This document shows positions 16,440 through 26,160 of a DNA stretch of 52,576 nucleotides, in pieces. This DNA comes from Rickettsia typhi. GTDB taxonomy: Bacteria; Pseudomonadota; Alphaproteobacteria; Rickettsiales; Rickettsiaceae. The first letter of the stretch is position 1; each line of letters opens with the position of its first letter. The translations under genes and the position numbers were made by a program. The notes under the pieces are model-generated. The model was not told the origin of the DNA, made no database searches, and was given only the letters and a program-made list of their open reading frames with translations. The stretch covers positions 1 to 52,576 of the forward strand of contig CAMDSB010000005.1 of the NCBI GenBank assembly GCA_945907105.1, written 5' to 3'.

Positions 16440-17174
16440 CTATTTTCTATCGCCAAAGAATCTTAGCATATATAAGAATAGGTTGATAAAGTCGAGATAC
16501 AATGTGAAAGCTCCCATAATAGCAGTTTTTTCGCCCATCTCGCCACCACCAGATTGGTAGTACATCGATTTTAGTTTTTGTGTATCCCAAGCTGTTAGTC
16601 CCATAAAAATTGCTACCCCAATGAAAGAAGTCGCAAAACTAATAGCTGGGCTTTGTAGGAAAATATTAACTATAGATACTACAATTAAGCCGATTAAACC
16701 CATAATTAAGAATGATCCTATCGATGTTAAGTCTCTTTTAGTAGTATATCCGTAAAGGCTCATTGAACCAAATACTGCCGAACAAATAAAGAATGTACGT
16801 GCAAGAGACTGTCCAGTATATACTAGTCCTAATGAAGAAAGTGACATTCCCATTACGGCTGCATAAACCCAAAATAAAGTTTGGGCTTTATTAACAGACA
16901 TACTTGCCATCCCCATAAAGAAGAAAATAGCAATACCAAGAGGAGCGAAGGTAATGATCATCCCAAGCATAGATGTGCCCATAAACTCACCATTTGGTCC
17001 GATATTATACATCAGATTCATTAATGGTGGAAAATTTAGAGTGCCAAAAGCAAAAACTCCTGTAAGTAGCAAAGCAAGAGACATATAGTTGTATATTTTA
17101 AGCATATAAGACCTAAGCCCTTCATCAAAGCCTTTAGTCTCTTTTGCAGCAAACGATTTAGTATAATCAATCAT
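16440..17174 (-). CDS. Bax inhibitor-1/YccA family membrane protein
   Basis: The 244-residue product has about seven hydrophobic segments from residue 30 on and the family signatures LSSLGLVYTG, GLTAWDTQKLKSMY and the C-terminal LYLDFINLFLYMLRFFG with the paired acidic residues that form the pH sensor in BsYetJ. BI-1 (LFG/TMBIM) proteins are inner-membrane, leak-channel-like proteins; in E. coli YccA modulates the FtsH protease. It is monocistronic with its own terminator. Confidence 0.92.
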   Translation of the reverse strand: MIDYTKSFAAKETKGFDEGLRSYMLKIYNYMSLALLLTGVFAFGTLNFPPLMNLMYNIGPNGEFMGTSMLGMIITFAPLGIAIFFFMGMASMSVNKAQTLFWVYAAVMGMSLSSLGLVYTGQSLARTFFICSAVFGSMSLYGYTTKRDLTSIGSFLIMGLIGLIVVSIVNIFLQSPAISFATSFIGVAIFMGLTAWDTQKLKSMYYQSGGGEMGEKTAIMGAFTLYLDFINLFLYMLRFFGDRK

Positions 17175-17251
17175 AATAGTTACCTCGTAAGTAAATTCAT
17201 TATCTACATATAATAATATAAGCTGTTTTTATAGTTTTTCAAGTAATAAAC

Positions 17252-18118
17252 CTAAAAATACATCTTTGTGTGAAGTACTCCTATGAAGAGTGCGACTCCA
17301 ACATAGATATTAGATCTGAAACGTGTTTGACAATTTTTGGGATCATAAATATCTAAAGTTTTTACCTGCCATGAAAGTAAAATTAGACTCAAAAATATTC
17401 CTAGATAGAACAGTGTAGATAAATCAATGTTAGTTAGGTAATATGAAAGAAAAAATAGTACTATAAATATAGTATAAAATGTCATAATCCATATTTTATA
17501 ATTCTTATTTTCTAACCAAATTGACATCGATTTGACGTTAATTTTTTTATCGTCTTTAATATCCATAAAGCCATAGATTACATCAAATCCTATCGTCCAA
17601 AATACTATAGCTAAATATAGGATAATAGCATTTAAAGAAATGTTATTAGTAATACTTGTGTAACCAATTAAAGAAGCTGTGCTATAGGTTAAACCAAGAA
17701 AAACTTGAGGTAGGTAAGTTATTCTCTTCATTAAGGGATAAAGGGCTGTCATAACTCCAGCGATTAAAGAAGTGTAAATTGCTACTTTAGGAAGTGTGAG
17801 GAGTATTAAAAAACTAATGACTAAAAATATAATCAATTGAATAAGGGCAAATTGGATACTAATTGATCCATTAGCTAGAGGTCGGTTTTTGGTTCTTTCA
17901 ACTTTGTTGTCAAAATTTCTATCCAAGACATCATTGATAATGCATCCAGCACCCCTTGCACTAAGGCTTCCAGCAAAAAATAATGGAAGCATTTTTAGAT
18001 CCGTAAAAAGGGTACTACCCAGTACGCCACCAAACGACGCTATGAAAAAGGGCAGCAAGTAACTAGCTGGAACGTTGAGTCTCGCAAGCTTAATTGCGGA
18101 CAAAAATATGTTTGGCAT
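17252..18118 (-). CDS. ubiA: 4-hydroxybenzoate polyprenyltransferase UbiA
   Basis: UbiA attaches the polyprenyl tail to 4-hydroxybenzoate in ubiquinone synthesis, at the inner membrane. The 288 residues show eight to nine membrane segments and the two Mg-diphosphate motifs: [20 protein letters not shown] (NDxxD) and [14 protein letters not shown] (DxxxD). It is divergent from valS with 60 bases between starts. Confidence 0.92.
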   Translation of the reverse strand: MPNIFLSAIKLARLNVPASYLLPFFIASFGGVLGSTLFTDLKMLPLFFAGSLSARGAGCIINDVLDRNFDNKVERTKNRPLANGSISIQFALIQLIIFLVISFLILLTLPKVAIYTSLIAGVMTALYPLMKRITYLPQVFLGLTYSTASLIGYTSITNNISLNAIILYLAIVFWTIGFDVIYGFMDIKDDKKINVKSMSIWLENKNYKIWIMTFYTIFIVLFFLSYYLTNIDLSTLFYLGIFLSLILLSWQVKTLDIYDPKNCQTRFRSNIYVGVALFIGVLHTKMYF

Positions 18119-18178
18119 TTTGGTTCTAGTTGTAATATTATTCTCGCTTCTATAACAAAATTATCCCAAGTAATACCA

Positions 18179-20692
18179 ATGGTAGAATTCCCTAGCAAGT
18201 ACAATTTTAATAATAGTGAAAAAAAATGGCAAGAGTATTGGCAAAAGCATGGTGTATATCTGTGGGATAAAAATGAAAGGCGTGATAAAACGTATGTTGT
18301 AGATACGCCGCCCCCAACTGTTTCAGGACAATTGCATATAGGGCATGTCTATAGCTATACTCATACTGATTTTATAGTTCGCTATCAGCGCATGAAGGGA
18401 ATGAATATATTTTATCCCATGGGCTTTGATGATAATGGATTACCAACAGAGAGACTAGTCGAAGCGAAGCGGAAAGTTAGAGCAAGTAGCATGAATCGGG
18501 AAGAATTTATTGCCATTTGTCAAGATGTGGTGGAAGTTGAAGAGGCAAAATTTCATGACTTATTTAATCGAATCGCATTATCGGTGGATTGGAATATTGA
18601 GTATAGGACTATTAGCCCAGTTTCTTGCAAAATATCACAAATGTCTTTTCTTGATTTAATACATAAGAACCAGATATATCGTGATTCGCAACCAATGCTG
18701 TGGGACCCAGTTGATCAGACGGCTCTAGCTCAGGCTGATATAGAAGATCATGAAAAAACAACCTTCATGAATGATATTAAATTTATAACTGAAGGTGGCG
18801 CCCCAATAATTGTTGCTACAACTAGACCAGAATTGCTTCCGGCATGTGTGGCTGTGTTGTTTCACCCTGATGACACGAGATATAATAAACTAGCGGGAAC
18901 ATTTGCAATATCCCCACTATTTAGTGTTAAAGTGCCTCTAATAGCTGATGATATAGTCGATCAAGAAAAAGGTACTGGTCTTGTAATGTGTTGCACTTTT
19001 GGTGATCAAACTGATATTTTATGGTGGAGAAAACATAAGTTACCAACTAAATTAATTTTTAGTAAGTGGGGGACTATATCTGGCATAGAGTTCGATGATA
19101 GCTGTACCGACAAAGAAAAAGCTGAGAAATTTGCTATGGAAATTGTTGGTATGAAGATCGTACAGGCAAGAGAAAAAATTATTGAGCTTTTAAAAAACGA
19201 AGGTTTGCTTCTTAACCAAACAGAAAGGATTCAAACGGTTAAATGTGCAGAGAGATCTGGTGCTCCTTTGGAAATACTAACTAGTCCTCAATGGTTTATT
19301 AAGGCGATTAATCATAAAGACGAGTTGGTAAAAAGGTCAAATGAATTAAATTGGTATCCACATTCAATGAAAATTAAGCTTGATAGCTGGATTCAAGGAG
19401 TATCTCTTGATTGGTGTATCTCAAGGCAAAGATATTTCGGTGTGCCGTTTCCTGTGTGGTATTCCAAAAGGAGTGGAGAGGAAGGAAAAATACTTTTAGC
19501 AACGCCCGAACAATTACCAGTAGATCCTGCGCATGATTTACCAAATGGTTATACAAGAGAGGAGGTAGAAGCTGATAAAGATGTGATGGATACATGGTCA
19601 ACTAGCTCTGTTTCTCCTCAGTTAAGTTCACATGGTATAGCGGAAGGTTTTATGGTTAACCAGGAGCGTCATAAAGCATTATTCCCTGCAGATTTACGCC
19701 CTCAAGCCCATGAAATTTTAAGAACATGGGCATATTATACCTTGCTTAAAAGTCATCTGCATGAAAACACGTTGCCGTGGAAAAATATAATGATTAGTGG
19801 TTGGTGTTTGGCTGAAGATCGAAGCAAAATGTCTAAATCTAAAGGGAATGTTTTGGTGCCAGACACTTTGCTTGAACAATTTGGTGCCGATGTCATAAGA
19901 TATTGGTCTGCTAGCTCAAAACTTGGAGCTGATACAGCTTATTCTCTTGATATTATGAATAATGGTAAGCGTTTGGTAAATAAATTATGGAATGCAGCAA
20001 AGTTTGTTTCTCAACATTTTGATAAAATTCCAAGTGAATATAAAAATGTAGAACTGCCGCAATTAAAAGATAAAATATGTTACGATTTTGATAAATATTT
20101 TATAACTAGGCTATCAACTCTTGTCACAATCACAACCAAAGAGTTTGAAAAATATGAATATGCTGGAGCTATGGATCAGACAGAGCAGTTTTTCTGGTTT
20201 TTATTCTGTGACAACTATCTAGAGATTACAAAAACTAGAGCTTACGATGAAGAAAACAAAGATCCAGCCGGGTCTTTGAGTGCTAGATTAACGCTTTATC
20301 ATGGCTTGAAAATAATTCTCCAATTGTTTGCCCCATTCTTGCCACATATTACAGAAGAACTTTACCAATTATTATACACCACTGACGACTCTATTCATAT
20401 ACGGCACGGCTGGCCGGTATTAGACTTAGTTTTTAGTGGAGTTGATAAGTCTTCAGAACAATTAATTGATGTCCTTGAGATGGTAAGAAAAGTGAAGGCA
20501 AAAGATAACTTATCTATTAAAGCCCCAATAAACTATATTGAGATAATGGGTAAAAAAAGTCTATCTGATACTTTGATTGCAGATTTAAAAAATGTCACTT
20601 CAAGCGGAGAAATAAGATTTGTTTCGGAGCTTAGTAGCAAGGATCAAGGGCTTAAAACTGAAGCTATAGAGATCAATGTGATATATAGTTAA
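18179..20692 (+). CDS. valS: Valyl-tRNA synthetase, compact archaeal-like type
   Basis: ValRS charges tRNA-Val and edits mischarged threonine. The 837-residue class I enzyme carries the HIGH motif in [12 protein letters not shown] (about 40-52), the editing domain (about 190-330), KMSKSKGN in [11 protein letters not shown] and an anticodon-binding alpha-helical domain. It lacks the long C-terminal coiled coil of the usual bacterial ValRS (about 950 residues). Rickettsiales are known to have replaced their ValRS by an archaeal-type enzyme through lateral transfer, and the length and the PPTVSG form of the first motif fit that. This is a useful taxonomic marker. Confidence 0.95.
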   Translation: MVEFPSKYNFNNSEKKWQEYWQKHGVYLWDKNERRDKTYVVDTPPPTVSGQLHIGHVYSYTHTDFIVRYQRMKGMNIFYPMGFDDNGLPTERLVEAKRKVRASSMNREEFIAICQDVVEVEEAKFHDLFNRIALSVDWNIEYRTISPVSCKISQMSFLDLIHKNQIYRDSQPMLWDPVDQTALAQADIEDHEKTTFMNDIKFITEGGAPIIVATTRPELLPACVAVLFHPDDTRYNKLAGTFAISPLFSVKVPLIADDIVDQEKGTGLVMCCTFGDQTDILWWRKHKLPTKLIFSKWGTISGIEFDDSCTDKEKAEKFAMEIVGMKIVQAREKIIELLKNEGLLLNQTERIQTVKCAERSGAPLEILTSPQWFIKAINHKDELVKRSNELNWYPHSMKIKLDSWIQGVSLDWCISRQRYFGVPFPVWYSKRSGEEGKILLATPEQLPVDPAHDLPNGYTREEVEADKDVMDTWSTSSVSPQLSSHGIAEGFMVNQERHKALFPADLRPQAHEILRTWAYYTLLKSHLHENTLPWKNIMISGWCLAEDRSKMSKSKGNVLVPDTLLEQFGADVIRYWSASSKLGADTAYSLDIMNNGKRLVNKLWNAAKFVSQHFDKIPSEYKNVELPQLKDKICYDFDKYFITRLSTLVTITTKEFEKYEYAGAMDQTEQFFWFLFCDNYLEITKTRAYDEENKDPAGSLSARLTLYHGLKIILQLFAPFLPHITEELYQLLYTTDDSIHIRHGWPVLDLVFSGVDKSSEQLIDVLEMVRKVKAKDNLSIKAPINYIEIMGKKSLSDTLIADLKNVTSSGEIRFVSELSSKDQGLKTEAIEINVIYS

Positions 20693-20877
20693 TGTAAGTA
20701 ACCTGAGTTTGGTATGGTAAGTGACTACTTTTGGTAAAATTATGTTGAATTAACCAGGTCATGGTTAGCAACCATCCCGTCTGGCCACTGTACATAAAGG
20801 CTACTATCAATAACTACCGTGCTTAATTGAATGGAACTACAATCGTTTTTTATGCCAAACTCACACTCATGCTAGCT

Positions 20878-21597
20878 TTAATCCAAAAAAACTTTTTTTG
20901 GTGGCGATTGGACTGACTCATTAGTTGAAGCATTTTTTACGGTTGGTTTTGTTAATTGATGTGAGAATGTGAGTTTTAGATAATCTCTTATTTCCTCATT
21001 TAGCAATTCTATCTTATCGCGAAAAAAATGATCTGCCCCAGGTATTACTCTATAATTAACATCAATATTTTTTTGTTTTGAAAGGCGGCTAGCAAGCTCA
21101 CCAACAGACTCTTCTGAAACAACACTGTCTTTGTCTCCTTGAAGAATTAGGCCTGGAATAGGGCACGGAGAAAGAAACGAAAAGTCATATTTATTTACAG
21201 GTGGTGAAATTGCAAGAAAGTTAGTTATTTCTGGTCTGCGCATAATAAGCTGCATTGCAATCCATGCCCCAAAAGAAAAGCCGGCAATTAAGTTAAGCTT
21301 ACTCATAGGATAATTTATTTGTAACCAGTCGAGCGCAGTTGCCGCGTCGGTCATTTCTCCTATACCATCGTCATACTCACCTAAAGATCTTCCAACTCCT
21401 CTGAAATTTATTCTAAGAACTGTAAAATCATGTTCAAATAATGTTTTATATACATTATAAACAACTTTGTTGTTCATAGTGCCACCAAATTTTGGATGGG
21501 GATGCAATACGAGAGCTATCGGAGCCCTTGGGTTTGGAGACTCAGCAAATTTTCCTTCTATTCGACCAGCTGGGCCGTTAAAAAATACCTCGGGCAT
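20878..21597 (-). CDS. Alpha/beta hydrolase (dienelactone-hydrolase-like)
   Basis: The 239-residue cytoplasmic product has the alpha/beta-hydrolase order: LVLHPHPKFGGTMNNKVV oxyanion region, LRINFRGVGRS, the nucleophile elbow GFSFGAW, ILQGDKDSVV with the acid, and GADHFF with the catalytic His. The HPHP...GGTM..K pattern is typical of a widespread small alphaproteobacterial family of unknown substrate. After residue 215 a low-complexity tail with lysines and prolines departs from the family. Substrate not predictable. Confidence 0.88.
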   Translation of the reverse strand: MPEVFFNGPAGRIEGKFAESPNPRAPIALVLHPHPKFGGTMNNKVVYNVYKTLFEHDFTVLRINFRGVGRSLGEYDDGIGEMTDAATALDWLQINYPMSKLNLIAGFSFGAWIAMQLIMRRPEITNFLAISPPVNKYDFSFLSPCPIPGLILQGDKDSVVSEESVGELASRLSKQKNIDVNYRVIPGADHFFRDKIELLNEEIRDYLKLTFSHQLTKPTVKNASTNESVQSPPKKVFLD

Positions 21598-21744
21598 TTA
21601 TGCTCTCCATTTATATTTGGTGCTTTGTTATTATTTTTCTGACTTAGATAGTCAGTAACTAAAAAAATTAGCTAGCTGCGGATTGTAGTACTATACGACC
21701 CAGAACTCAACAAAAATTAACGCTAAGTTCGTATTCTAATTTTT

Positions 21745-21760
21745 GGCATCGTCAAGTTAA
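21745..21760. repeat. Solo IS-end-like sequence, copy 2
   Basis: ggcatcgtcaagttaa matches 1232-1247 at 15 of 16 positions. It lies in the 237-base gap upstream of the frameshifted CaaX-ending gene. No partner inverted end was found nearby. Confidence 0.3.
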
Positions 21761-21834
21761 TTAATTTACTTGGTAAAAAATAAATGTTAACTTAAAGATA
21801 TAAATATAGTTTTAATTTTTTAGGAGGTTAAATT

Positions 21835-22341
21835 ATGTCCAAAATTTCTAAAAAACAAAAGCCTAGGAAAAGTAGCACCTGTAGTCTTTGATGAACACAT
21901 TTTATCTGGAGATGTAATAACTGAAAAGTCCCAAGTATGTCAAGAGTAATATTCTCGTTTGAGGAACGAAGCAGCGATAGTGATGAGCCTTCGCCAGGAC
22001 ATGAATTTATGTCAAGGCCAATATTGTTTTTTATAAAACAATTAAACAGGGGGGCTAAGTTAGCGGAGTTGGAACCAGTTAGTGGAAGCAACCTTAGTGA
22101 TAAGCTTCTAGGCCCTGATAACCACACTCCATCAGTTGCAATAGTTAAGGAAAGCGATAGCCAGATACTAAGATTCCCTATTATGCAAGTAAGCATCAGT
22201 GATAAACAACCTGTATTAGACGTATCAGTTATTGGAGATGTTCATGTACCTTCTTATGCTGATGGGTACAACGATAATACACATCAAGCTGTAGTAGCCG
22301 ATCAGGAGAGTAATTGCAGTAATTGTTGTATAATATTGTAA
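21835..22341 (+). pseudogene. Frameshifted orphan gene with a C-terminal CaaX-like CCIIL end
   Basis: A strong AGGAGG (21822-21827) sits seven bases before an ATG at 21835, the best ribosome-binding site nearby. That frame starts MSKISKKQKPRK but stops at 21889. The next frame reads APVVFDEHILSGDVITEK and stops at 21947. The first frame then reopens from 21937 (VIFSFEERSSDSDEPSPGHE) to 22341. Read as one gene with two compensating shifts it gives a protein of about 168 residues; the ATG at 21937 has no ribosome-binding site of its own. No homology recognised, no signal peptide, no membrane segment. The last residues are NCSNCCIIL: Cys, two aliphatics and Leu, the eukaryotic geranylgeranylation signal, with a second Cys before it. 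Either a decaying gene, an assembly error or programmed shifting. Confidence 0.5.
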
Positions 22342-22386
22342 AACAATAGGCTTTTATACCTATATAATCCATTAACTTTATGGTGC

Positions 22387-23259
22387 CTAATTTTTCCATC
22401 TATTATGAAACCAAAACCACTGTTCTGGTTTTTCCCTAATCCATTGTTCAAGAGTCTTATTTACCTCGAGCATGATATTATAACAATCTTTTTCAATGTC
22501 TTTAGTTATCGATGGCTCTAGTGGGTCGTGAAGTATTAGTTCGAAATTGCTACTCTTGCCAATGCGAACTATTTGTAGTGGAACAATTGGGTATTTATAT
22601 TGCAGACTTAGCCGTGCAAGAGCTACGGCCGTCATTGCTGGAAATCCAAAAAATGGTACTTCAATTCCATTATTCATTTTTTGATCAACTAACATCGCTA
22701 TAGACGCTCCAGATTTTATAGCTCGAATAATAGATTTTGCGCCAGAGGGCCCTTTGGCAATCATAGTGATTGACGTATCATTGGCACGCTCTTGAAGAAT
22801 TTTTTTATCTACATATGGGTTATTCGCTGCTCTGTAAGCGATACCAAATTTTGGATAAATATCATTTATTTTTCGAATAACAAAGTCCCAATTAGCCTGA
22901 TGTCCTAAAAATAACATAAAAGGTTGATTCGTTTTTTGAAAAGCCTCAACTTTTTCAAGCCCTATAACTTTGACTCTTTTATTAAGTTCTGCCGAATCTA
23001 AACCATTAATAAAAGGAAACTCGCCAATGTACCTGCCATAGTTATCCCAAAGATCATTTATAGTGCTTTCGATATCTATATCATCGCCATATACTCTCTT
23101 TAGATTCTTACGAGCTGTTTGAGTCACTCGAAGATAGGGGCCAATTCTTCTAGCGATAAAGCTGCATAAAGAGGCAGAAGTATCGACCGATAAAAGTCTT
23201 AAGGCTCTAGTTAAGAGTATAAATAATATATACTCAACTATATGTTTTAATTTTTTCAT
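22387..23259 (-). CDS. lpxL: Lipid A biosynthesis lauroyl-type acyltransferase LpxL/HtrB
   Basis: This 290-residue inner-membrane enzyme adds a secondary acyl chain to Kdo2-lipid IVA. It has an N-terminal membrane anchor, the acyltransferase motif FLGHQANWD (HxxxxD catalytic pair), MIAKGPSGAKS, and the C-terminal EQWFWFHNRWK block that ends almost every family member. Its start overlaps the end of lpxK by 26 bases, so it is the last gene of the aspC-DUF374-waaA-lpxK-lpxL run. Which acyl chain it transfers cannot be told from sequence; LpxM-type is the alternative. Confidence 0.9.
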   Translation of the reverse strand: MKKLKHIVEYILFILLTRALRLLSVDTSASLCSFIARRIGPYLRVTQTARKNLKRVYGDDIDIESTINDLWDNYGRYIGEFPFINGLDSAELNKRVKVIGLEKVEAFQKTNQPFMLFLGHQANWDFVIRKINDIYPKFGIAYRAANNPYVDKKILQERANDTSITMIAKGPSGAKSIIRAIKSGASIAMLVDQKMNNGIEVPFFGFPAMTAVALARLSLQYKYPIVPLQIVRIGKSSNFELILHDPLEPSITKDIEKDCYNIMLEVNKTLEQWIREKPEQWFWFHNRWKN

Positions 23260-24217
23260 AAATTAGGTGGAATAGTTCTTCTTCTTTATCAAAATTTAAA
23301 GTAACGGGGGCGCACATAATTTTAGTATGATCGGGAATTTTTACGTAATCTTTTTTTGTTGTTATTAACAAACAATTTTTTTCATCTGCTTCCTTAACTA
23401 GTGTATTGAGCTCTTTTGTGCTATAATTATGGTGATCAGGAAATGTTTTTGTTGCTATTGTATTAATTTCATTTTCCCTTAGCAACCTGAAAAATCTGTC
23501 TGGATCTCCAATTGCGGTAAAGGCATAATATCTTTGACTAGTATCTATATTGCCCATTAGTTGTATTTTAGATTTAAAGAATGGCTTGCCACTTGAAATG
23601 ATAGTCTGAATTAATGAGAAATTCTGGCATAACTCATTGCCAACTATAGTAACAATATCTGACCTGTCAATTGCAGATTCTACCTTTTCTCTTAACGGAC
23701 CTGCTGGAAAAATTCTGCCGTTACCAACATTTCTGAGCGCATCTATAACAACTATAGTTAAATCTTTTAAAAACCCTGGATTCTGCATGCCATCATCAAA
23801 AATTATTACATCTGGTTTTAAATTTTTAATGATAGGCAACGCATGTTTTATAGACACAGTAGCCAAAACTTGCCCATATTCACTCAGCATCTTTGATTCA
23901 TCCCCAACAGAAGAAGCCAAGTCTGATGCTTCAACGAGTTTAGCTCCACGTAAATTTGAGTTATAACCTTTTGTAACTATAAGAAAGTTGCAGTTTTTTT
24001 CTCGTAGTTTTTTTGTAAGCCAAGCAACCACTTGAGTTTTGCCGGTTCCCCCAACACTTATATTGCCTATACAAATAACAAAACATGGGAGTTTAACTGG
24101 CTTTACTAGAAGTCTTCGCACAATACCGAGAAGCTGATATATCCATGAAAAAGCTATAAATAGGGATGATAAGAGATTCTTCTTAGACCAAAAAGCTGGG
24201 TAGGTAAGTTTGATCAC
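23234..24217 (-). CDS. lpxK: Tetraacyldisaccharide 4'-kinase LpxK
   Basis: LpxK phosphorylates the 4' position of the lipid A disaccharide at the inner membrane. The 327 residues show an N-terminal hydrophobic segment, the P-loop in GNISVGGTGKTQ (about 52-63), the DDGMQNPGF motif, the FPAGPLRE block and a DHHNYS motif. It starts with GTG, overlapping the TGA of waaA by four bases (GTGA), which indicates translational coupling. Confidence 0.93.
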   Translation of the reverse strand: MIKLTYPAFWSKKNLLSSLFIAFSWIYQLLGIVRRLLVKPVKLPCFVICIGNISVGGTGKTQVVAWLTKKLREKNCNFLIVTKGYNSNLRGAKLVEASDLASSVGDESKMLSEYGQVLATVSIKHALPIIKNLKPDVIIFDDGMQNPGFLKDLTIVVIDALRNVGNGRIFPAGPLREKVESAIDRSDIVTIVGNELCQNFSLIQTIISSGKPFFKSKIQLMGNIDTSQRYYAFTAIGDPDRFFRLLRENEINTIATKTFPDHHNYSTKELNTLVKEADEKNCLLITTKKDYVKIPDHTKIMCAPVTLNFDKEEELFHLIYEKIKTYS

Positions 24218-25485
24218 GGTAAAAACCTACCTATCTCTTTTAAATAGTTACTAAGGGTTTCTTTGCGATCACTGACAAACTCAAGAGAATTTTTTCTGTA
24301 TTTAGCAGCCTCTTTCATATTATTTGTATCAAGAAAAAACTTTACTTTCAAAGCCAACTCAGTGGCTGTTTGTACCTGAAACGCGGCCTGTGTCTCAATC
24401 ATTTCATCAGCAATATTTTGGAAATTACTCATATCTGGGCCAAGTAAAATAATGTTATCAAAATAAGCAGGCTCAACTAAGTTATGGCCTCCTCGTTTGA
24501 AGGATCCACCCACAAAAACAATAAAAGCTAAGCTATAGAATAACCCCAATTCGCCAAAACTATCAACTATAAATAAATCATCATCTAATGAAGGTAACGT
24601 TTGATTTGACCTAATTGAAAATTTAAGACCTAGTTTATTGCATTGAGCCGCCAGCTCATCTCTTCTTTCTGGATGTCTAAGAACTATAATAGGAAAATAG
24701 TCTATTTTAGTTTGTTTGAAGTCAGCAATTACTTGCAAGGTGACATCTTCATCTTCTTTATGCGTACTTGCAGCAACAAAGATTTTTTTATCACCAAACA
24801 GCTTTTTTAAGGATAAAAATGTTTGCTGATCCACCTCCAATTCCTTATTTGCAAATTTCAAATTGCCGAGATTTATTGGATTACTACAGCCTAATCGTTG
24901 ATATTTGGATAAGTCTGCCTTGCTTTGTACAATCACTTTCTTAAAATTATCAATTATTAATTTAAAAAACCATTTGTTACTTTTCCATCTTTTATAAGAC
25001 TTATCAGATAGCCTTGCGTTAACAAGAATCATGTTACATCTACTAGCTGCCTGGATAATTAAACAAGGCCAAAGCTCAGATTCGATAAAAATCCCAAGAT
25101 CTGGTTTCCAGTGATTAAGAAATTTTCGAACCACAAGGAAATTATCCATTGGAGTAAATTGATGCGAGGCATTTTGTGGAAGAGATTTCTCTAGAATCTG
25201 TGCAGAAGATAAAGTTCCGGTAGTGACTAGAAAATTATATTTAGGATATAAAGCCGACAAAGCTCTAATCAGAGTGATTGCAACCATAGATTCGCCGACG
25301 CTAGCTGCATGTATCCATAATAATTTGCCCGCTAATCTGTGTTTACAAGTAAAACCAAGTCTTTGTTTAAATGATGTCCAGGTATCTTTTGCTTTTATTA
25401 TTCTTACAAGTAGCAACAATATGTATAGGGGTAAAAGCAGCAGATTAATTGCATTATAAAATGCTAAGATGCAATGTTTGTTCAC
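24214..25485 (-). CDS. waaA: 3-deoxy-D-manno-octulosonic acid transferase WaaA
   Basis: WaaA (KdtA) transfers Kdo to lipid IVA, the step before LpxL acts. The 423-residue GT-B enzyme has an N-terminal membrane segment, LLWIHAASVGE, ESELWPCL, ILVNARLSDKS and the HPERRDE and GGSFKRGGHNLVEPA motifs. GTG start, overlapping the DUF374 gene stop by four bases. Whether it is mono- or bifunctional cannot be judged. Confidence 0.93.
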   Translation of the reverse strand: MNKHCILAFYNAINLLLLPLYILLLLVRIIKAKDTWTSFKQRLGFTCKHRLAGKLLWIHAASVGESMVAITLIRALSALYPKYNFLVTTGTLSSAQILEKSLPQNASHQFTPMDNFLVVRKFLNHWKPDLGIFIESELWPCLIIQAASRCNMILVNARLSDKSYKRWKSNKWFFKLIIDNFKKVIVQSKADLSKYQRLGCSNPINLGNLKFANKELEVDQQTFLSLKKLFGDKKIFVAASTHKEDEDVTLQVIADFKQTKIDYFPIIVLRHPERRDELAAQCNKLGLKFSIRSNQTLPSLDDDLFIVDSFGELGLFYSLAFIVFVGGSFKRGGHNLVEPAYFDNIILLGPDMSNFQNIADEMIETQAAFQVQTATELALKVKFFLDTNNMKEAAKYRKNSLEFVSDRKETLSNYLKEIGRFLP

Positions 25486-26147
25486 AATAATGTCTCAGCT
25501 TTATTAGATAAATTTAATAATTCTTTTTCTAGTAAACTATCATCGTTTACTCCATCGCCAGACAATGTAATTGCCTTTCCAATAGTTACCACAATTTTTC
25601 CAAAAGGTTTTGGCAATATCATTTTATCCCAACTATTTAACGTAAAATATTTTGTTGCCATGCATGAAATAGGAATTAAAGGTTTGTTATATTTATAGGC
25701 TATTTTTGTGATAGTACTATTTATTTTATATGCAGGCCCTCTTGGTCCATCTGGCGTGATTACTATTTTATTACCTAATGTAAGTGAATTGATAATCGAT
25801 CTAACCGCTCTGGTGGGGTTTCTATTGGTAGATCCTTCTATAACACCATAATCCATTGCTCTAATAACATCTGTAATTATTTTGCCATCAGTATGCGAAG
25901 AAACAAGAGCAAAAACGTTGTCATAGTTTTTTAAAATATGCATACCAAATGCTAAGCGATTGTGCCAGAAAGCAAGAAGCGCGCCATCTAGTGTATTGAA
26001 TTTTTTTTTAAGAGCTTTGTCTGTCCATACAAACTCCCATTTAGAAGTTAAATAGACAAATTTCAGGTATATATAAATTGTCCGAACAATAAGCCAATGA
26101 ATAAATTTACTGTGTTTTAGAAAATGTTTGAGATATTTTTTTAACAT
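25482..26147 (-). CDS. DUF374 lysophospholipid-acyltransferase-like protein
   Basis: The 221-residue product belongs to the DUF374 group of the LPLAT superfamily. Motifs seen: ALLAFWHNRLAFG (the HxxxxD-type site with His-Asn), SSHTDGKIIT, GSTNRNPTRAVR and ITPDGPRGPAYKI. Such genes often sit next to waaA and lpxK in alphaproteobacteria, as here, and are thought to act in lipid A or envelope lipid acylation; the substrate is not established. It begins 13 bases after the aspC stop. Confidence 0.85.
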   Translation of the reverse strand: MLKKYLKHFLKHSKFIHWLIVRTIYIYLKFVYLTSKWEFVWTDKALKKKFNTLDGALLAFWHNRLAFGMHILKNYDNVFALVSSHTDGKIITDVIRAMDYGVIEGSTNRNPTRAVRSIINSLTLGNKIVITPDGPRGPAYKINSTITKIAYKYNKPLIPISCMATKYFTLNSWDKMILPKPFGKIVVTIGKAITLSGDGVNDDSLLEKELLNLSNKAETLL

Positions 26148-26160
26148 TAATTTTAAAAAT

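Noticed and set aside
20740..20871. Minus-strand open stretch of about 43 codons (QLSTVVIDSSLYVQWPDG in the middle)
   Set aside because: The composition looks protein-like, but there is no start codon before the core and no homology recognised. Possibly a gene remnant; not annotated.
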